64,000 nucleotides of DNA from Oncomelania hupensis (lineage: Eukaryota > Mollusca > Gastropoda > Littorinimorpha > Pomatiopsidae). The notes beneath the pieces were generated by a model that was not told where the DNA came from, made no database searches, and saw nothing but the letters and a program-made list of their open reading frames with translations. Where the stretch lies: positions 53,200,736 to 53,264,735 of the forward strand of contig CM072515.1 of assembly GCA_036898135.1 (NCBI GenBank). Reading direction: 5' to 3'. A program made the translations under genes and the position numbers. Positions within the stretch are counted from its first letter, which is position 1; every line of letters begins with the position of its first letter. Shown here one piece after another: positions 11,130 through 21,523 of the stretch.

Positions 11130-11665
11130 ATAACTGGTATCACAAAGGTGGTTACAAACATCCCATGCCATACAATGGTGGTTAAAAAACATCCCATGCT
11201 ATACAATGGTGGTTACAAACATCCCATGCCATACAATGGTGGTTACAAACATCCCATGAAATACAATGGTGGGTACACATATCCCATGCCATACAATGGT
11301 ACTTGCAAACATCCCATGCCATGATTGATTGATTGATTTATTGTTGCTTTAGGTCCAGCGGACTCTTCCGAGCCAAATCAGGACCGGACAACCCCCGATC
11401 CGCATAAAAGATCTGTTGAAACAACCCCAGTGGGAAAATTGAATGCCCTCCACCGGCCAGTCACTTTACAATAAAGACATCCCACGCGAGGGACGGCTGA
11501 GGGTTGACCTCAACTACGATCCCATGCCATACAATGGTGATTAATAAACATCCCATACTATACAATGGTGGTTACAAACATCCCATGCTATACAATGATG
11601 GTTACAAACATCCCATGCCATACAATGGTGGTTACAAACATCCCATGCTATACAATGGTGGAATT
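11130..11665. repeat. 30-bp minisatellite, interrupted by a UA insertion
   Basis: Units of about 30 bp with core ACATCCCATGCCATACAATG run from 11130 to 11322 and resume from 11519 to about 11660. The gap is the UA fragment. The array lies just downstream of the zinc-finger gene. Confidence 0.88.
11323..11518 (-). mobile_element. UA retroelement fragment inside the minisatellite
   Basis: Begins with a (GATT)n tail and GCTTTAGGTCCAGCGGACTC and ends within the UA body. ATCCCATGCCAT flanks both sides (11311-11322 and 11519-11530). The host is a tandem array containing that word, so it may be array periodicity and not a target duplication. Confidence 0.65.
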
Positions 11666-11893
11666 CCATGGATCACAAATATCGCATGTACTATATTTTC
11701 TACCCCGCGTTTCTCAATCTATGCTTCTTTTAGTACTCAACTTGAGTCAACACTTATCACATGCATAATTTGTCTTTATAGTATGTAACAACTGGTGATA
11801 CCTCAAACTCCTAGCATAAATGTTGTCTCCTTTGTCATGTAAGTGTATGTCTCTTTAACTGGCAAGCTGAAAGAAAATATTTTCTTATAAACG

Positions 11894-13060
11894 TCAAACA
11901 CATGAATTTTTGTGTCCAGAATGTGTCAACTTGTGCTTCTTCAAATCGCTAACCAAGGTGAAAGCTTTATTACAAACATCACACGCATGACTTTTCTCTC
12001 CTGTATGTATAAGCTTATGTTCCTTCAAATGGCCAGCCTGAGTGAAAGCTTTATTACAAACATCACACGCATGACTTTTCTCTCCTGTATGTATTAGCTT
12101 ATGTTCCTTCAAATGGCCAGCCCGAGTGAAAGCTTTATTACAAACATCACATGCATGACTTTTCTCTCCTGTATGTATAAGCTTATGTTCCTTCAAATTG
12201 CCAGCCTGAGTGAAGGCTTTATTACAAACATCACATACATGACTTTTCTCTCCTGTATGTATAAGCTTATGTTCCTTCAAATGGCCAGCCTGAGTGAAAG
12301 CTTTATTACAAACATCACACACATGATTCTTCTCACCTGTATGTATAAGCTTATGTAACTTCAAATTGCTAGCCTGATGAAAAGCTTTATTACAAAAATT
12401 ACACACATGACTCTTCTCTCCTGTATGCATAAGCTTATGTCTCTTCAAATTGCTAGCCTGAGTGAAAGCTTTATTACAAACATTACACACATGATTCTTC
12501 TCTCCTGTATGTATAAGCTTATGTAAATTCAAACTGCCAGCCCGAGTGAAAGCTTTATTACAAACATCACACACATGATTCTTCTCTCCTGTATGTATAA
12601 GCTCATGTACCTTCAAATCACTAGCCCAAGTGAAAGCTTTATTACAAACATCACACACATTATTCTTCTTTCCTGTATGTATAAGCTTATGTATCTTCAT
12701 ATGACTAGCAACATCACACACATGATTCTTCTCTCCTGTATGTATAAGCTTATGTACCTTCAAATCACTAGCCCAAGTGAAAGCTTTATTACAAACATCA
12801 CACACATTATTCTTCTTTCCTGTATGTATAAGCTTATGTATCTTCATAAGACTAGCGCGAGTAAAAACTTTATTACAAACATCACACACAGGTTTCTTTT
12901 GTTCTTCGGTCTTCTGTTGCATCTCTGTCTCTCTTCTACACTCATGATCTTTGAGACCGACTTCACTCTGGGGAGTGAATGAGGCAGAAGAGAACTTGAC
13001 CAATAATGACTGTGGTGTTGAGTTGAAAGTAAGCAGTTGTGTAGCACATGCAGTTGGAAT
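11894..13060 (-). CDS. C2H2 zinc-finger protein, terminal zinc-finger exon
   Basis: Last exon of a six-exon gene (568 aa in all), probably a nuclear DNA-binding protein. The exon follows a pyrimidine-rich acceptor (TTGGTTTTCTTTTTCAG) and is open from its first codon, in phase with the preceding exon. After a linker of about 54 residues come eleven complete C2H2 fingers of type CDVCNKAFTxAxxLKxHKLIH joined by HTGEKxH linkers, ending HSGHKNSCV and a TGA at 11896-11894. A twelfth finger, third from the N terminus, is broken: six or so residues around the second cysteine are lost (HVCDVASHMKIH). Fingers are unusually alike, several with the helix QAGHLKEH, which points to recent tandem amplification. 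Function is inferred as sequence-specific transcription regulation; targets are unknown. Plus-strand frames over this exon are antisense shadows. Confidence 0.93.
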   Translation of the reverse strand: MPTACATQLLTFNSTPQSLLVKFSSASFTPQSEVGLKDHECRRETEMQQKTEEQKKPVCDVCNKVFTRASLMKIHKLIHTGKKNNVCDVCNKAFTWASDLKVHKLIHTGEKNHVCDVASHMKIHKLIHTGKKNNVCDVCNKAFTWASDLKVHELIHTGEKNHVCDVCNKAFTRAGSLNLHKLIHTGEKNHVCNVCNKAFTQASNLKRHKLMHTGEKSHVCNFCNKAFHQASNLKLHKLIHTGEKNHVCDVCNKAFTQAGHLKEHKLIHTGEKSHVCDVCNKAFTQAGNLKEHKLIHTGEKSHACDVCNKAFTRAGHLKEHKLIHTGEKSHACDVCNKAFTQAGHLKEHKLIHTGEKSHACDVCNKAFTLVSDLKKHKLTHSGHKNSCV

Positions 13061-13135
13061 CTGAAAAAGAAAACCAAGATTTACAAAAAAATACTAACTA
13101 TAAGTGTTCATTATCATCATCATCATCATCATCTA

Positions 13136-13195
13136 AGTGGTCCTGATTCGGGTCTTTGCAGTCCGCTGGATCCTAAAAACAATGACTAACTAATA
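13136..13195 (+). repeat. UA 3'-end fragment
   Basis: Reverse copy of the UA 3' terminus (GCAGTCCGCTGGATCC then AATGACTAACTAA), 60 bp, in the last intron of the zinc-finger gene. Confidence 0.6.
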
Positions 13196-13199
13196 TTTA

Positions 13200-14686
13200 G
13201 TATTTTTTTGTATTAATATAATTGATCATTATTATTATACCATTATCACAGCAACAATGTGTTGAGTTTCTCGATAATGGTTAAAATAAGCCTACTTCAG
13301 TCCTGAAAATACGAGAATATATTAATTTGCAATAACAACCAGAGTGTCGTGGACCTGTATTAATTTCAAATTTCAGGTGCCTGTGGTGTGGATTAATTGT
13401 TTTCTAGCTAATCATTCTTCTGTTGCAAATAACGTTATTAGTTTTCGGTTTGCACATGTAGTTGGTTGGCGTTATGTATGAATCTGATTAGATGTTCTCA
13501 TTCGGTACAAAAATCCATACTTGAATCGGCAGTTAAACTTTAGATGTTTTTTTGAGATCTCAACAAGTAACATCGCCTTGATGTTCATTGGTGTGGCGAC
13601 CAAAGTTGGTACCCAGCATTGGATCAATAGGTTGTCTAAAAATAGTTGGAATAACCAGTTACCAAGGAAAGTTCTTATTCCTTGTGAGTATCAAATATTT
13701 GTTTGTTTGTCTCGTTGTGTGCATTATGGAGTAAGAGAGAGAGAGAGAGGAGGGGTGAGGTGGAGTGTGTTGGAATTAATGGTAGTTGTTGCATTCATCG
13801 ACATTGCTTCAATCATCTAGTTCATTTGAATTAATTATTTCATGGTTCACATTTCAAACCTAAATTTAACGTGATTATGAAAAAAGAAACTATATGAATA
13901 ACTCGTTAACACTACATCTAATAGTGGCCAGGTAGGCTTGTGTCTGTGTTTCTGTCCAGCGGCAGGGCGCTGATGGACACAAGGTACGTGTTGCATATGT
14001 CCGGGTGGAGAGTTTCTTCATGTTCCTATTCCCAGTCCACCCTATGTACCCAGTACCCAACCTTTAATGGACCTATGACCGGGTTCCGCATTTTCCCCAA
14101 AATATCCTCATGAATGGTCGTCCCCGAGCCATTGGGCGTAGGGGTCGGTCGTGCTCGAGTGACGTTGAGAGCTCTGCGATCGCATCATAGTCGTTGACAT
14201 CTCATGCGATTTTAACGAGAGTGAGTCTGGAACGTCTGCTTTCAGCTACACATCGCACGTACTCTACTGGTGGTCCACAAAGGCTTACAGGGCGGAGATC
14301 TGAAGAAAGGAAAGTCATCCCTTTTCGCTTAAATCGCCACTTCATGTTAATCATCATTGCTGTCTTCATCGTGGTTCATCGGTCGTCTATGTCGACATTA
14401 CTGTCAGCAATAATTGGAAGCCGACGACGCTGTAGTTACTTTGAGAGAGCAGAGTTCTAACACTTTGTAGTGGCGTCAAGGAAGGCTAAGGCCTACGATG
14501 AAAACGAACAATCTCATCATCATCGTCATCATCATCACGGTAAACGATTACATCACCATCTCCATTTTGACTTTGTATATTACACAATATCTGTTGAATA
14601 AGTGATTGTCCGTTCGTAAGTAAAGTTTGTTTAGCATTTAATTTATTTAAAATCTGTCAAATTTCTCAGAATTCCTTATGTTCTTT
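13200..14686. other. Intron of the zinc-finger gene, nothing further recognised
   Basis: Apart from (GA)n at 13734-13750 and CATCAT repeats near 14515 I see no exon, known repeat or conserved domain. Confidence 0.4.
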
Positions 14687-14842
14687 GTGTGCCACATGTT
14701 TGAGTGATAGATGTGTTTGTTGTATGTGCCACATGTTTGAGTGATAAATGTATTAGTTGTGTGTGCCACATGTTTGAGTAATAGATGTGCTTGTTGTGTG
14801 TGCCACATGTTTGAGTGATAGATGTGTTTGTTGTGTGTGCCA
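14687..14842. repeat. 37-bp minisatellite, 4 copies and a partial
   Basis: Units GTGCCACATGTTTGAGTGAT plus about 17 bp (AGATGTGTTTGTTGTGT). Minus-strand frames here are just the repeat translated. Confidence 0.92.
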
Positions 14843-15044
14843 GACTGGGTGAAACATGTTGGTGTGTATGTTGGTACAGATCGCCGCACTGATCGGTGAT
14901 TTGGGGAAAAGCGCCTACATTGGTACCTCGGGTTATCAACCAAGTTCTGGAAACGTTCGTAATCTGAAACACTGAAATCAATGAAATAGAGACAATCCGT
15001 TTCAAGACGAAAGAATCATTCTTTTTTATTTACATCCGGATTTA

Positions 15045-16205
15045 CCTGACAAAAGGTAAAGAATATGTGTACTTGACGCACACCGATTGTTGTTCTGAAC
15101 CAGTTCCCGATGGCGCTGTTGTGGAGGACTGCACTGGTCGCCTGGTCATACAGGCTTTTTATGACTTCAATAATGATGTTGTACACTCTCATGGTTGCCC
15201 ACAAAGCTGCATGTAAAGACTCGGGCAAACGCTTTCGTGAAGTCTACAAACACATGATATAGATTTTGTTGGTGCTGTAGGTATTTCCCTCATATTATTC
15301 TGAGGTTGAAAATCTGTGCAGTGGTAATTCGCCCTGCCCTGAATCCTGCTTGTTCTTCAGCTATGATTTGTTCAGCTTGGAGTTTCAACCTGTTGATTAT
15401 TATTTTCAGGAGGACCTTGCTGGGATGGCTGATGAGGCTAATGGTGCAGTAATTTTCACATTCCTGAAGATTTCTCATGTTAACAAGAGTGATGACAAAC
15501 AACTGGGTCCATGATGTAGGTCACTCCTCACTGCCAGATCTTGTTACAGATAATGGTGAAAGCGTCAGCCATCGCTTCTCCTCCTGCTTGAAGCAATTCG
15601 GCGGGTATGTTGTCCACACCCGCTGACTTCCCCTTCTTCAGTGATTGTACTGCTGCCTCAACTTCTTGCCTGAAAATTGGGAGGATTTCTTCCTCTTATC
15701 TGTTCTGAGGACATGCTAGAACTGATGGGTCCCCATTTGGTGTATGGTTGTAAAGGTCAGAGCAGTACTCTATCTGTCCAAGACTTCTTGTTCTTCTGTA
15801 AGGGATATGTCAGATTTGCTTTGGATCGTGGGGACGTTGGGTTGTTTAACATTTGTCAGCCGCTTCAGTCTGGTAAGCCTTCTTGCTATTGTTCTTGTTC
15901 AGACTGTTCTCTATTTCCAGGCATTGATCTTCTGTCCAGTGCTCCTTTGCTGTACGCATGCCTTTTCGGATGTCACTGTTGATTTTTCAATACGCATCAG
16001 CTCCCTGTGAGGTGGGTTTTTTTTTCCATCTCTCTTCGTTTATCACACAGGTCCAAAAGATGAGGTGTGATGCCCAGTTTCTTCTTGGGGCGGTGCTTTC
16101 CAAGGATCTCAGTGGCGGAATCTGTCACTGCTGAGTTGAAGGTGGTGGTCATGCTGTTGACATCTACTTAGCCAGCTCCCAAAATGAGCAGTTTCAAATC
16201 TGCAC
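15045..16205 (-). mobile_element. RTE-like LINE fragment (RT region)
   Basis: Reverse-strand matches to the reverse transcriptase of the RTE at 40434: IIAEEQAGFRAGRITTAQIF, RNLQECENYCTISLISHPS and NWFRTTIGVRQ. Multiple stops and frameshifts; both ends are missing. It lies in the last intron of the minus zinc-finger gene. Confidence 0.85.
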
Positions 16206-16416
16206 TGTTCCTTAAGAGAGACACAAAAATTTAAAAGGTGTTGTTCGTAACCTAAATCGTTCGTGACCTGAAGCGTTCATAACCAAAGGTATCACAGTAA
16301 ATAGCATCCATTGTTAGTACTATTATTATCATTATTATTATTATTTTATTGGATTACTGTAACACATAGTTACAGTGTGGAAGATTTGTAAAAGAGATGT
16401 CAAGTTCCATTATTAC

Positions 16417-16496
16417 CTCAGACTCCATTGGAAGGAAATCTATATATCTCTTTGTCTTCTCCCACACCATCTTTGTTTCCAATGGGTCAGTGTTTT
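16417..16496 (-). CDS. Zinc-finger gene exon 5 (second copy of module B)
   Basis: An 80-nt exon with acceptor TTTGTTACAG and donor GAG|GTAATA, phases 1 and 0. It encodes NTDPLETKMVWEKTKRYIDF and continues to MESE, clearly a paralogue of exon 3 (19996-20081). Phase 0 at its end joins directly to the zinc-finger exon. The module B-C-B order shows internal exon duplication. Confidence 0.85.
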
Positions 16497-16555
16497 CTGT
16501 AACAAAGAAATCAGCACATTTATCATGGGTGATAGCAGCGATAACCTTTACACAC

Positions 16556-16725
16556 AGACTCAGCCAGAGCTTTTTAGTTTTGAGGTTAGGTCAGCCAGGC
16601 TAGCTATAAATAGCTTCGCCGATGCTTCATTTCCTTTCCTTTCACTGGAAGGGAGGGTGCAAGCAAGCTATAAATAGCCCGCAGCAAGCAAAATGTGGAG
16701 GCACTAAACAGTGCTGCTCACATAG
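16556..16725 (-). repeat. 170-bp dispersed repeat, inverted relative to 44954-45115
   Basis: Shares GCTATTTATAGCTTGC, CTTGCTGCGGGC and CCTGGCTGACCTAACCTCA, in reverse order, with 44954-45115. It carries two TATTTATAGCT words in each copy. Class unknown; possibly a MITE. Confidence 0.65.
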
Positions 16726-16887
16726 GCATTTAGCTGGTGTGTTTAATAATCGTGTCTGATGCAGTCAATGTAAATAAAAAATAAAAATCTCCCAAAATTA
16801 ACATTTGATTTCCTTTTTGTTTTCTAATGGCCACTTTCCTTTACACCACATATTTGACAGATGAATATGTGTTTGTTGTGTGGGTAG

Positions 16888-19437
16888 GAGTGCACTGACT
16901 GGGATGCTCTGCTGGACGGGTCGTCGCTAGATGAAAAGGTTGACTTCATCACCTCGAAAAGGTCGACTTCATCACCTCCTATGTCCAGTTCTGTATCGAT
17001 ATGTTGGTGCCAACTAGAGAGATGAAGACCTACCCGAACAACAAGCCTTGTGTGACAAAGGAGGTAGCAGGCGTCCTGATGAAGAGAAAGAAGGCGTTCA
17101 GAGAGGAAAATCCAGATGACGTGAAGAAACTGCAGAAGGAAGTCAGAAGAGTGATCCTGAACAACAAGCGGAAGTTCAGGGACAAGGTCAATGACAGCTT
17201 TGCCTCCAACAATCTTAGGAAACTGTGGAGCAACCTACAAACCATGACTGTCTATAAGCCGTGCAAGAGGGGCCTTGAATGTAGGGGACTAGCAGAAGTT
17301 GACGAACGACCTAAACACCTTCCACGTCCGCTTTGACACCATTGACTTCTTGTCTGACCGAACGAGTACTCTGGCTGACCTGAGTGAGTGAGACAACAGG
17401 AGGGAGGTCACGATGGAGGAAGAGGTGAGTCAGCGCTTTAGACAGTGAAATCTATGAGTGCTTGTGGCCCAGGTGACGTTCCGGGAGCTGTCCTCAAATA
17501 CTGCCATGACTCCTTTGCCCCAGTGTTCACCATCCTGTTCCTGGAGTCGTTGGACACTGGACACATCCCACCCCTTTGGAAGTCTTCCAACTTTATCCAT
17601 GTCCCCAAAAAACCCTCTCCCGCAACCCTGAATGACTATCGCCCCGTCGCTCTTACCTCCATTCCCTTTAAGTGCCTTGAGTGCATTGTTCTTCAACGGC
17701 AGCTTGAGAAACGCGCCCACTCCATGACCCCATGCAGTTCGCCTACACGCTCAACAGAAACACCGAAGACACCATCATCACCATAGTCTATAATGTGTGG
17801 AGGCACCTAGAGAGGCCATCACCACGTAGTCCACTTTATGTTGAGGCACCTAGAGAAACCATCATCACTGTTGTCCACTCTGTGTTGAGGCACCTAGAGA
17901 GGCCGAAGTCATATGCCAGAATTCTTTTCCTGGATTTTTGATCAGCATTCAACACCATCAGCCTCACCTGATGATGCGGAAACTGATGAAAATGGACGCC
18001 AACCCCCCCTGATCATCAGTTGCCCTGCAGCTTTCTCACAGACAGGCCACAATGCCTGGTGATTAGGTCGTCCATCTCCGTGAAGGCATCGGGATATCTT
18101 CACACCAACAAAGAGGTTTCTCAGGGCTGCATCCTTTCACCAGCACTCTTCACCCTCTACACGGCCGACTGTCGTCGTACCGCTGAAGAAACCCCCCAAG
18201 TAAAGTTTTTTGATGACACGTCCTTGACCGGCCTTATCACAACGAGCGAGAGCTCGTACCGCTGCTCCGTAGAAAACCTCGTTAGGTGGTGTGACGATAA
18301 CAATCTCCTCCTCAACGTCTCTAACACAAAGGAGATTACAGGAGGAGCGTTCTGACACTCGACCCACTGGTTATTGGGGGTGAGGTGTGGACCAGTACAA
18401 GTACTTGGGCTCCATCATCAATAACAAGTTCGACTGGTCCCCAAGGCTCTGCAGCTCCTCAAGAAGGCCAACCAACGCCTCTACTTTATGAGGAGAGCTC
18501 CAGTGTGTTGGAGCTTTTCTACAAGCCGGCGGTGGAGTCCGTACTGACCTACAACAGCCTGTGTTTCTTCGGCGCCTAAAAGAGCAGGACAAGGCCAGGC
18601 TGGCACAAAGACACAAAGGTCACAAAGACTGCCGGCAAGCTTATTGGCAGACCTATCTTTAACTTTCAGGCGCACTACGAGGTGAAAGCAGTGCGACACA
18701 ACCCATCCGCTGTGTGACGAGCTGCTGGTGCAGACCTTCTCCAGATCCATCAGGCTTATCAGTTGCCGTGCGAGGACCGACAGGTTCCCCCAGTCCTTTC
18801 TACCAAGCGCCATTTGACTAACAAACGTTATTCCTTGACTTTATGAAATCTGATCACTTAGTCAGTCTGATAAAGATAGCTAGTCAGCCAGAATATTTGC
18901 CTGCCTGCGTGCGTGTGTGTGTGTGCACGCATGATTTAAGTGAGTGTCAAATAGCGTGCCAGTGTGTGTATGTACTGCATGTGTGTTTATGATCTAGCAT
19001 ATAGTAGATATACAGTGACTAATACAGTATTTGTTGTTGTGAAAACTGTGCATTGTTGGTCTTTATATGTCTGGTATGTGTGTATGTTTGTGTGTGTAAA
19101 TTTTTAAAAGTCCTATTTTGTGATTTGGCTTAGCATGTGATGATTATGTGCATAGGTTGCGTGCGTCGTACGCCTGTGGTTGATGTTTGTGCATGATTGC
19201 GTCAGTTTGAGATGGTATGTCGGGGTGTATGCAGGAGTGTACAACGCAAGTATGTTTGAAGTGTGGGACATTAGTTGTTTTAATTTATTTTATGTGTTGC
19301 ACTATTTATTTTTTTGTTTCTACATGTCATTCTTTTAAATATATTCTACATTTTACATTTACTGTATTTGTGCATCCCAAAGGGGAATTTTTATGTACAT
19401 TTGATAGATGAATAAAGTCTCACTTTCAGTCAGTCTC
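16888..19437 (+). mobile_element. Rex1-like LINE, decayed copy
   Basis: Plus-strand pieces of a non-LTR retrotransposon: ECTDWDALLDGSSLDEKVDF, then YPNNKPCVTKEVAGVLMKRK, then RT pieces GPGDVPGAVLKYCHDSF, LNDYRPVALTSIPFKCLE and QGCILSPALFTLYTADC. A C-terminal region and a 3' UTR with AATAAA at about 19410 follow. Several frameshifts and stops make it inactive. It is the same family as the copy at 28894-31479. Confidence 0.85.
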
Positions 19438-19815
19438 TCAGTCTTCTGTATCTCGTGAGCGTGTATGTTGTTTACAGATCCCCACTCTAAGTCCCATTTA
19501 ATAATAAGGCACATTTAGCATCCATTTATTTATTTACTTCTTAATTTTTAATCATAAAACAAAACAGCAGTATTTTATCGCTCAAGCCTGAATTACTATG
19601 GGGATCACACCAAAAAAATTCCTACCCATAAGAAATGTTCCTGCCACTAGTAGAATTGAACCCTTGTTCATTGGCACACATGCATGTAACATAGCTCAGA
19701 GCCTATTCTACACTTTAGGTAGAGAAAGTTGAAACTATACAGCACCAAAGCCCCAATCACAATATAGATAACAACATAAGAATTATTGTTAAGTATAAAA
19801 CACTAATATACTTAC

Positions 19816-19879
19816 TGTAGCCCTCTGTATCACTGTCAGGCTCTGTCTTCACTTTACACAACTCTGAGTCATGTGGCTG
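19816..19879 (-). CDS. Zinc-finger gene exon 4 (module C)
   Basis: A 64-nt exon, phase 0 in and phase 1 out, encoding QPHDSELCKVKTEPDSDTEG and Y. VKTE fits the SUMO-acceptor consensus psi-K-x-E. Donor ACA|GTAAGT. It matches exon 56431-56494 of the paralogue exactly in length and nearly in sequence. Confidence 0.88.
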
Positions 19880-19995
19880 CTGGAATAAATAATGAGCGCA
19901 TATATTACTTTACAACAACTATCAGTACATTTGGATTGCTACGCCACACAGTTAAAGTGTTGATTTGTACAAAATACATCAAGCTCTATTATTAC

Positions 19996-20081
19996 CTCAG
20001 GCTCCACTGAATGTATATCAATGTATCTCTCTAGCTCTGTCTTAACACGCACTGTTTTCGTTTCCAATGGCCCACTGCTTT
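19996..20081 (-). CDS. Zinc-finger gene exon 3 (module B)
   Basis: An 86-nt exon between acceptor TTTGTTACAG and donor GAG|GTAATA, encoding ESSGPLETKTVRVKTELERY and then IDIHSVEPE. VKTE is again SUMO-consensus-like. The paralogous exon 56235-56314 is 6 nt shorter, an in-frame difference. Confidence 0.88.
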
Positions 20082-20324
20082 CTGTAACAAAGAAATCCGC
20101 AAACACATAATGGCAGAGCCTTCTGGAATTGATTTTGTTCTCACTGGCACATAAAACAAGTTATTGAGCTCATAGCCTGTTCTATACGTAAGTGAGATCA
20201 AGAGACGCAAAATTGTCAAACATTTCAGCTACAATCACAATATGGTAAAAAAAAAAAAAAAAAAAAAAAATCATGACCCAAAAAATCCATAACAATTATT
20301 ACGATAATACACTAACATACTTAC

Positions 20325-20528
20325 CATATTCCTCAGTGTCACAGTCAGGTTCTGTCTTCACATTATACAACAGTGAGATATGTGGCTCCATCATGTCACT
20401 GTCAGGAGCTGTCTTGCTTTCTGATTCTTCTTTTATGTAGAACTCACTGCCAATCATATTAACGGTACCTCTGACAATCTGTTCACTGCTGCTGTGAGAA
20501 ACATGATGACTTTCTCTTCCTGCAATTT
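20325..20528 (-). CDS. Zinc-finger gene exon 2 (module A)
   Basis: A 204-nt exon, phase 1 at both ends, acceptor after a poly(T) tract and donor ATG|GTAAGT. It encodes an acidic, Ser-rich segment with IKEE and VKTEPD motifs, likely a disordered regulatory region before the fingers. The exon is conserved at the same length at 48128-48331 (plus strand). Confidence 0.9.
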
Positions 20529-20838
20529 CTAAAAAAAAAAAAAAACACAGCTTTCATGTGAATATTTCCTGACAGCAAGCACAGTGAGGAACTGAAAAGT
20601 CATAACGTAAGAATTTAAATCTTTTCCTATCACCTAACTATAACAGGTGACACAGTCAATAAACTTCCAAAGTGCAATCAAAGATTAACAAAGTACTGGT
20701 CTATTTCACGATTTCCTGTTAAAACAATCATGCAGAAACAACTTTGCCATAGTTAAGATTAGCACCCTGTACTCATTCACTGCACAGTCCACACAAAAGG
20801 TAAGGAAAAAAAAAAACTGTTAGTGGGTGTGCTAATCA

Positions 20839-21103
20839 GGAACATCTCGTTACTCCCCCGTATCACTACTCCCCCGGCTCATTACTCCCCCAGCTCGTTA
20901 TTTTGAACAAACTTCGACCTCGAACTAGGTAAACTTTTTAGAAAAGGGTTCGGGTAAGGGTTAGTTGCAGAGCTATCCCTAACCCTTGCCCTAACCCTTT
21001 TCTCTACAAAAATCACTTTCCGATTCCTACATTCTTAAAATAACGAGCTGGGGGAGTTACGAGCCGGGGGAGTAGTGTTACGGGGGAGTAACGAGCTGAC
21101 CCC
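20839..21103. mobile_element. MULE-like MITE with about 64-bp TIRs and 9-bp target duplication
   Basis: Long inverted repeats (20848-20905 and 21036-21099) are built of CGTTACTCCCCC-type words. An inner inverted pair has telomere-like AAGGGTTAG/CTAACCCTT words, so the whole 265-bp element can fold back. A perfect 9-bp duplication TGCTAATCA flanks it (20830-20838 and 21104-21112). Long TIRs and 9-bp duplications are typical of Mutator-like elements. No coding sequence. It lies in intron 1 of the minus zinc-finger gene and is absent from the paralogous site near 47806-47816. Confidence 0.85.
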
Positions 21104-21423
21104 TGCTAATCAAACCCTTATCCTAACCATTTTCTGTGAATGACACTTTTTAAGAAGCTCTGATGTTAACATTTGCCACCACTTTGTTTGTGGCGTCTCA
21201 AAACAAAAAAAAAGCAATTTACATTGTAGGAAAATAAATTTTGAACAAAGAAAAAAAAAATAATGAGCCCTCCAATTCACATGACGGTAACAGGAGAATG
21301 ACAAAGCTTTCATTCCGACTGTACATTAAATTATTGTGTACAGATACCACGACGTTGACCTTAACTGTCCTGTACTGGCTGTAGTTGTAAACTGTCAGTT
21401 TCCATGTTCAGGGAACTCTTCAA

Positions 21424-21428
<5 letters not shown>

Positions 21429-21489
<61 letters not shown>

Positions 21490-21490
21490 C

Positions 21491-21523
<33 letters not shown>
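21429..21523. repeat. (TAG)n microsatellite, LINE tail
   Basis: About 95 bp of TAG with one interruption, at the 3' end of the adjacent minus-strand CR1-like LINE. A shorter TAG tract ends the related LINE at 36545. Confidence 0.92.

Noticed and set aside
11912..12982. Several plus-strand open frames of 61-135 codons
   Set aside because: They are antisense to the zinc-finger repeat and recur because the fingers repeat; the minus frame has the conserved fingers.
13918..14180. Possible exon or SINE in the GC-richer stretch
   Set aside because: No frame, A/B box or repeat partner in the window could be shown.
14647..15005. Minus-strand frames of 98 and 109 codons
   Set aside because: They are produced by the 37-bp minisatellite.
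20940..21005. Interstitial telomere repeats
   Set aside because: CCCTAA-like words are imperfect and form the inner inverted pair of a MITE.
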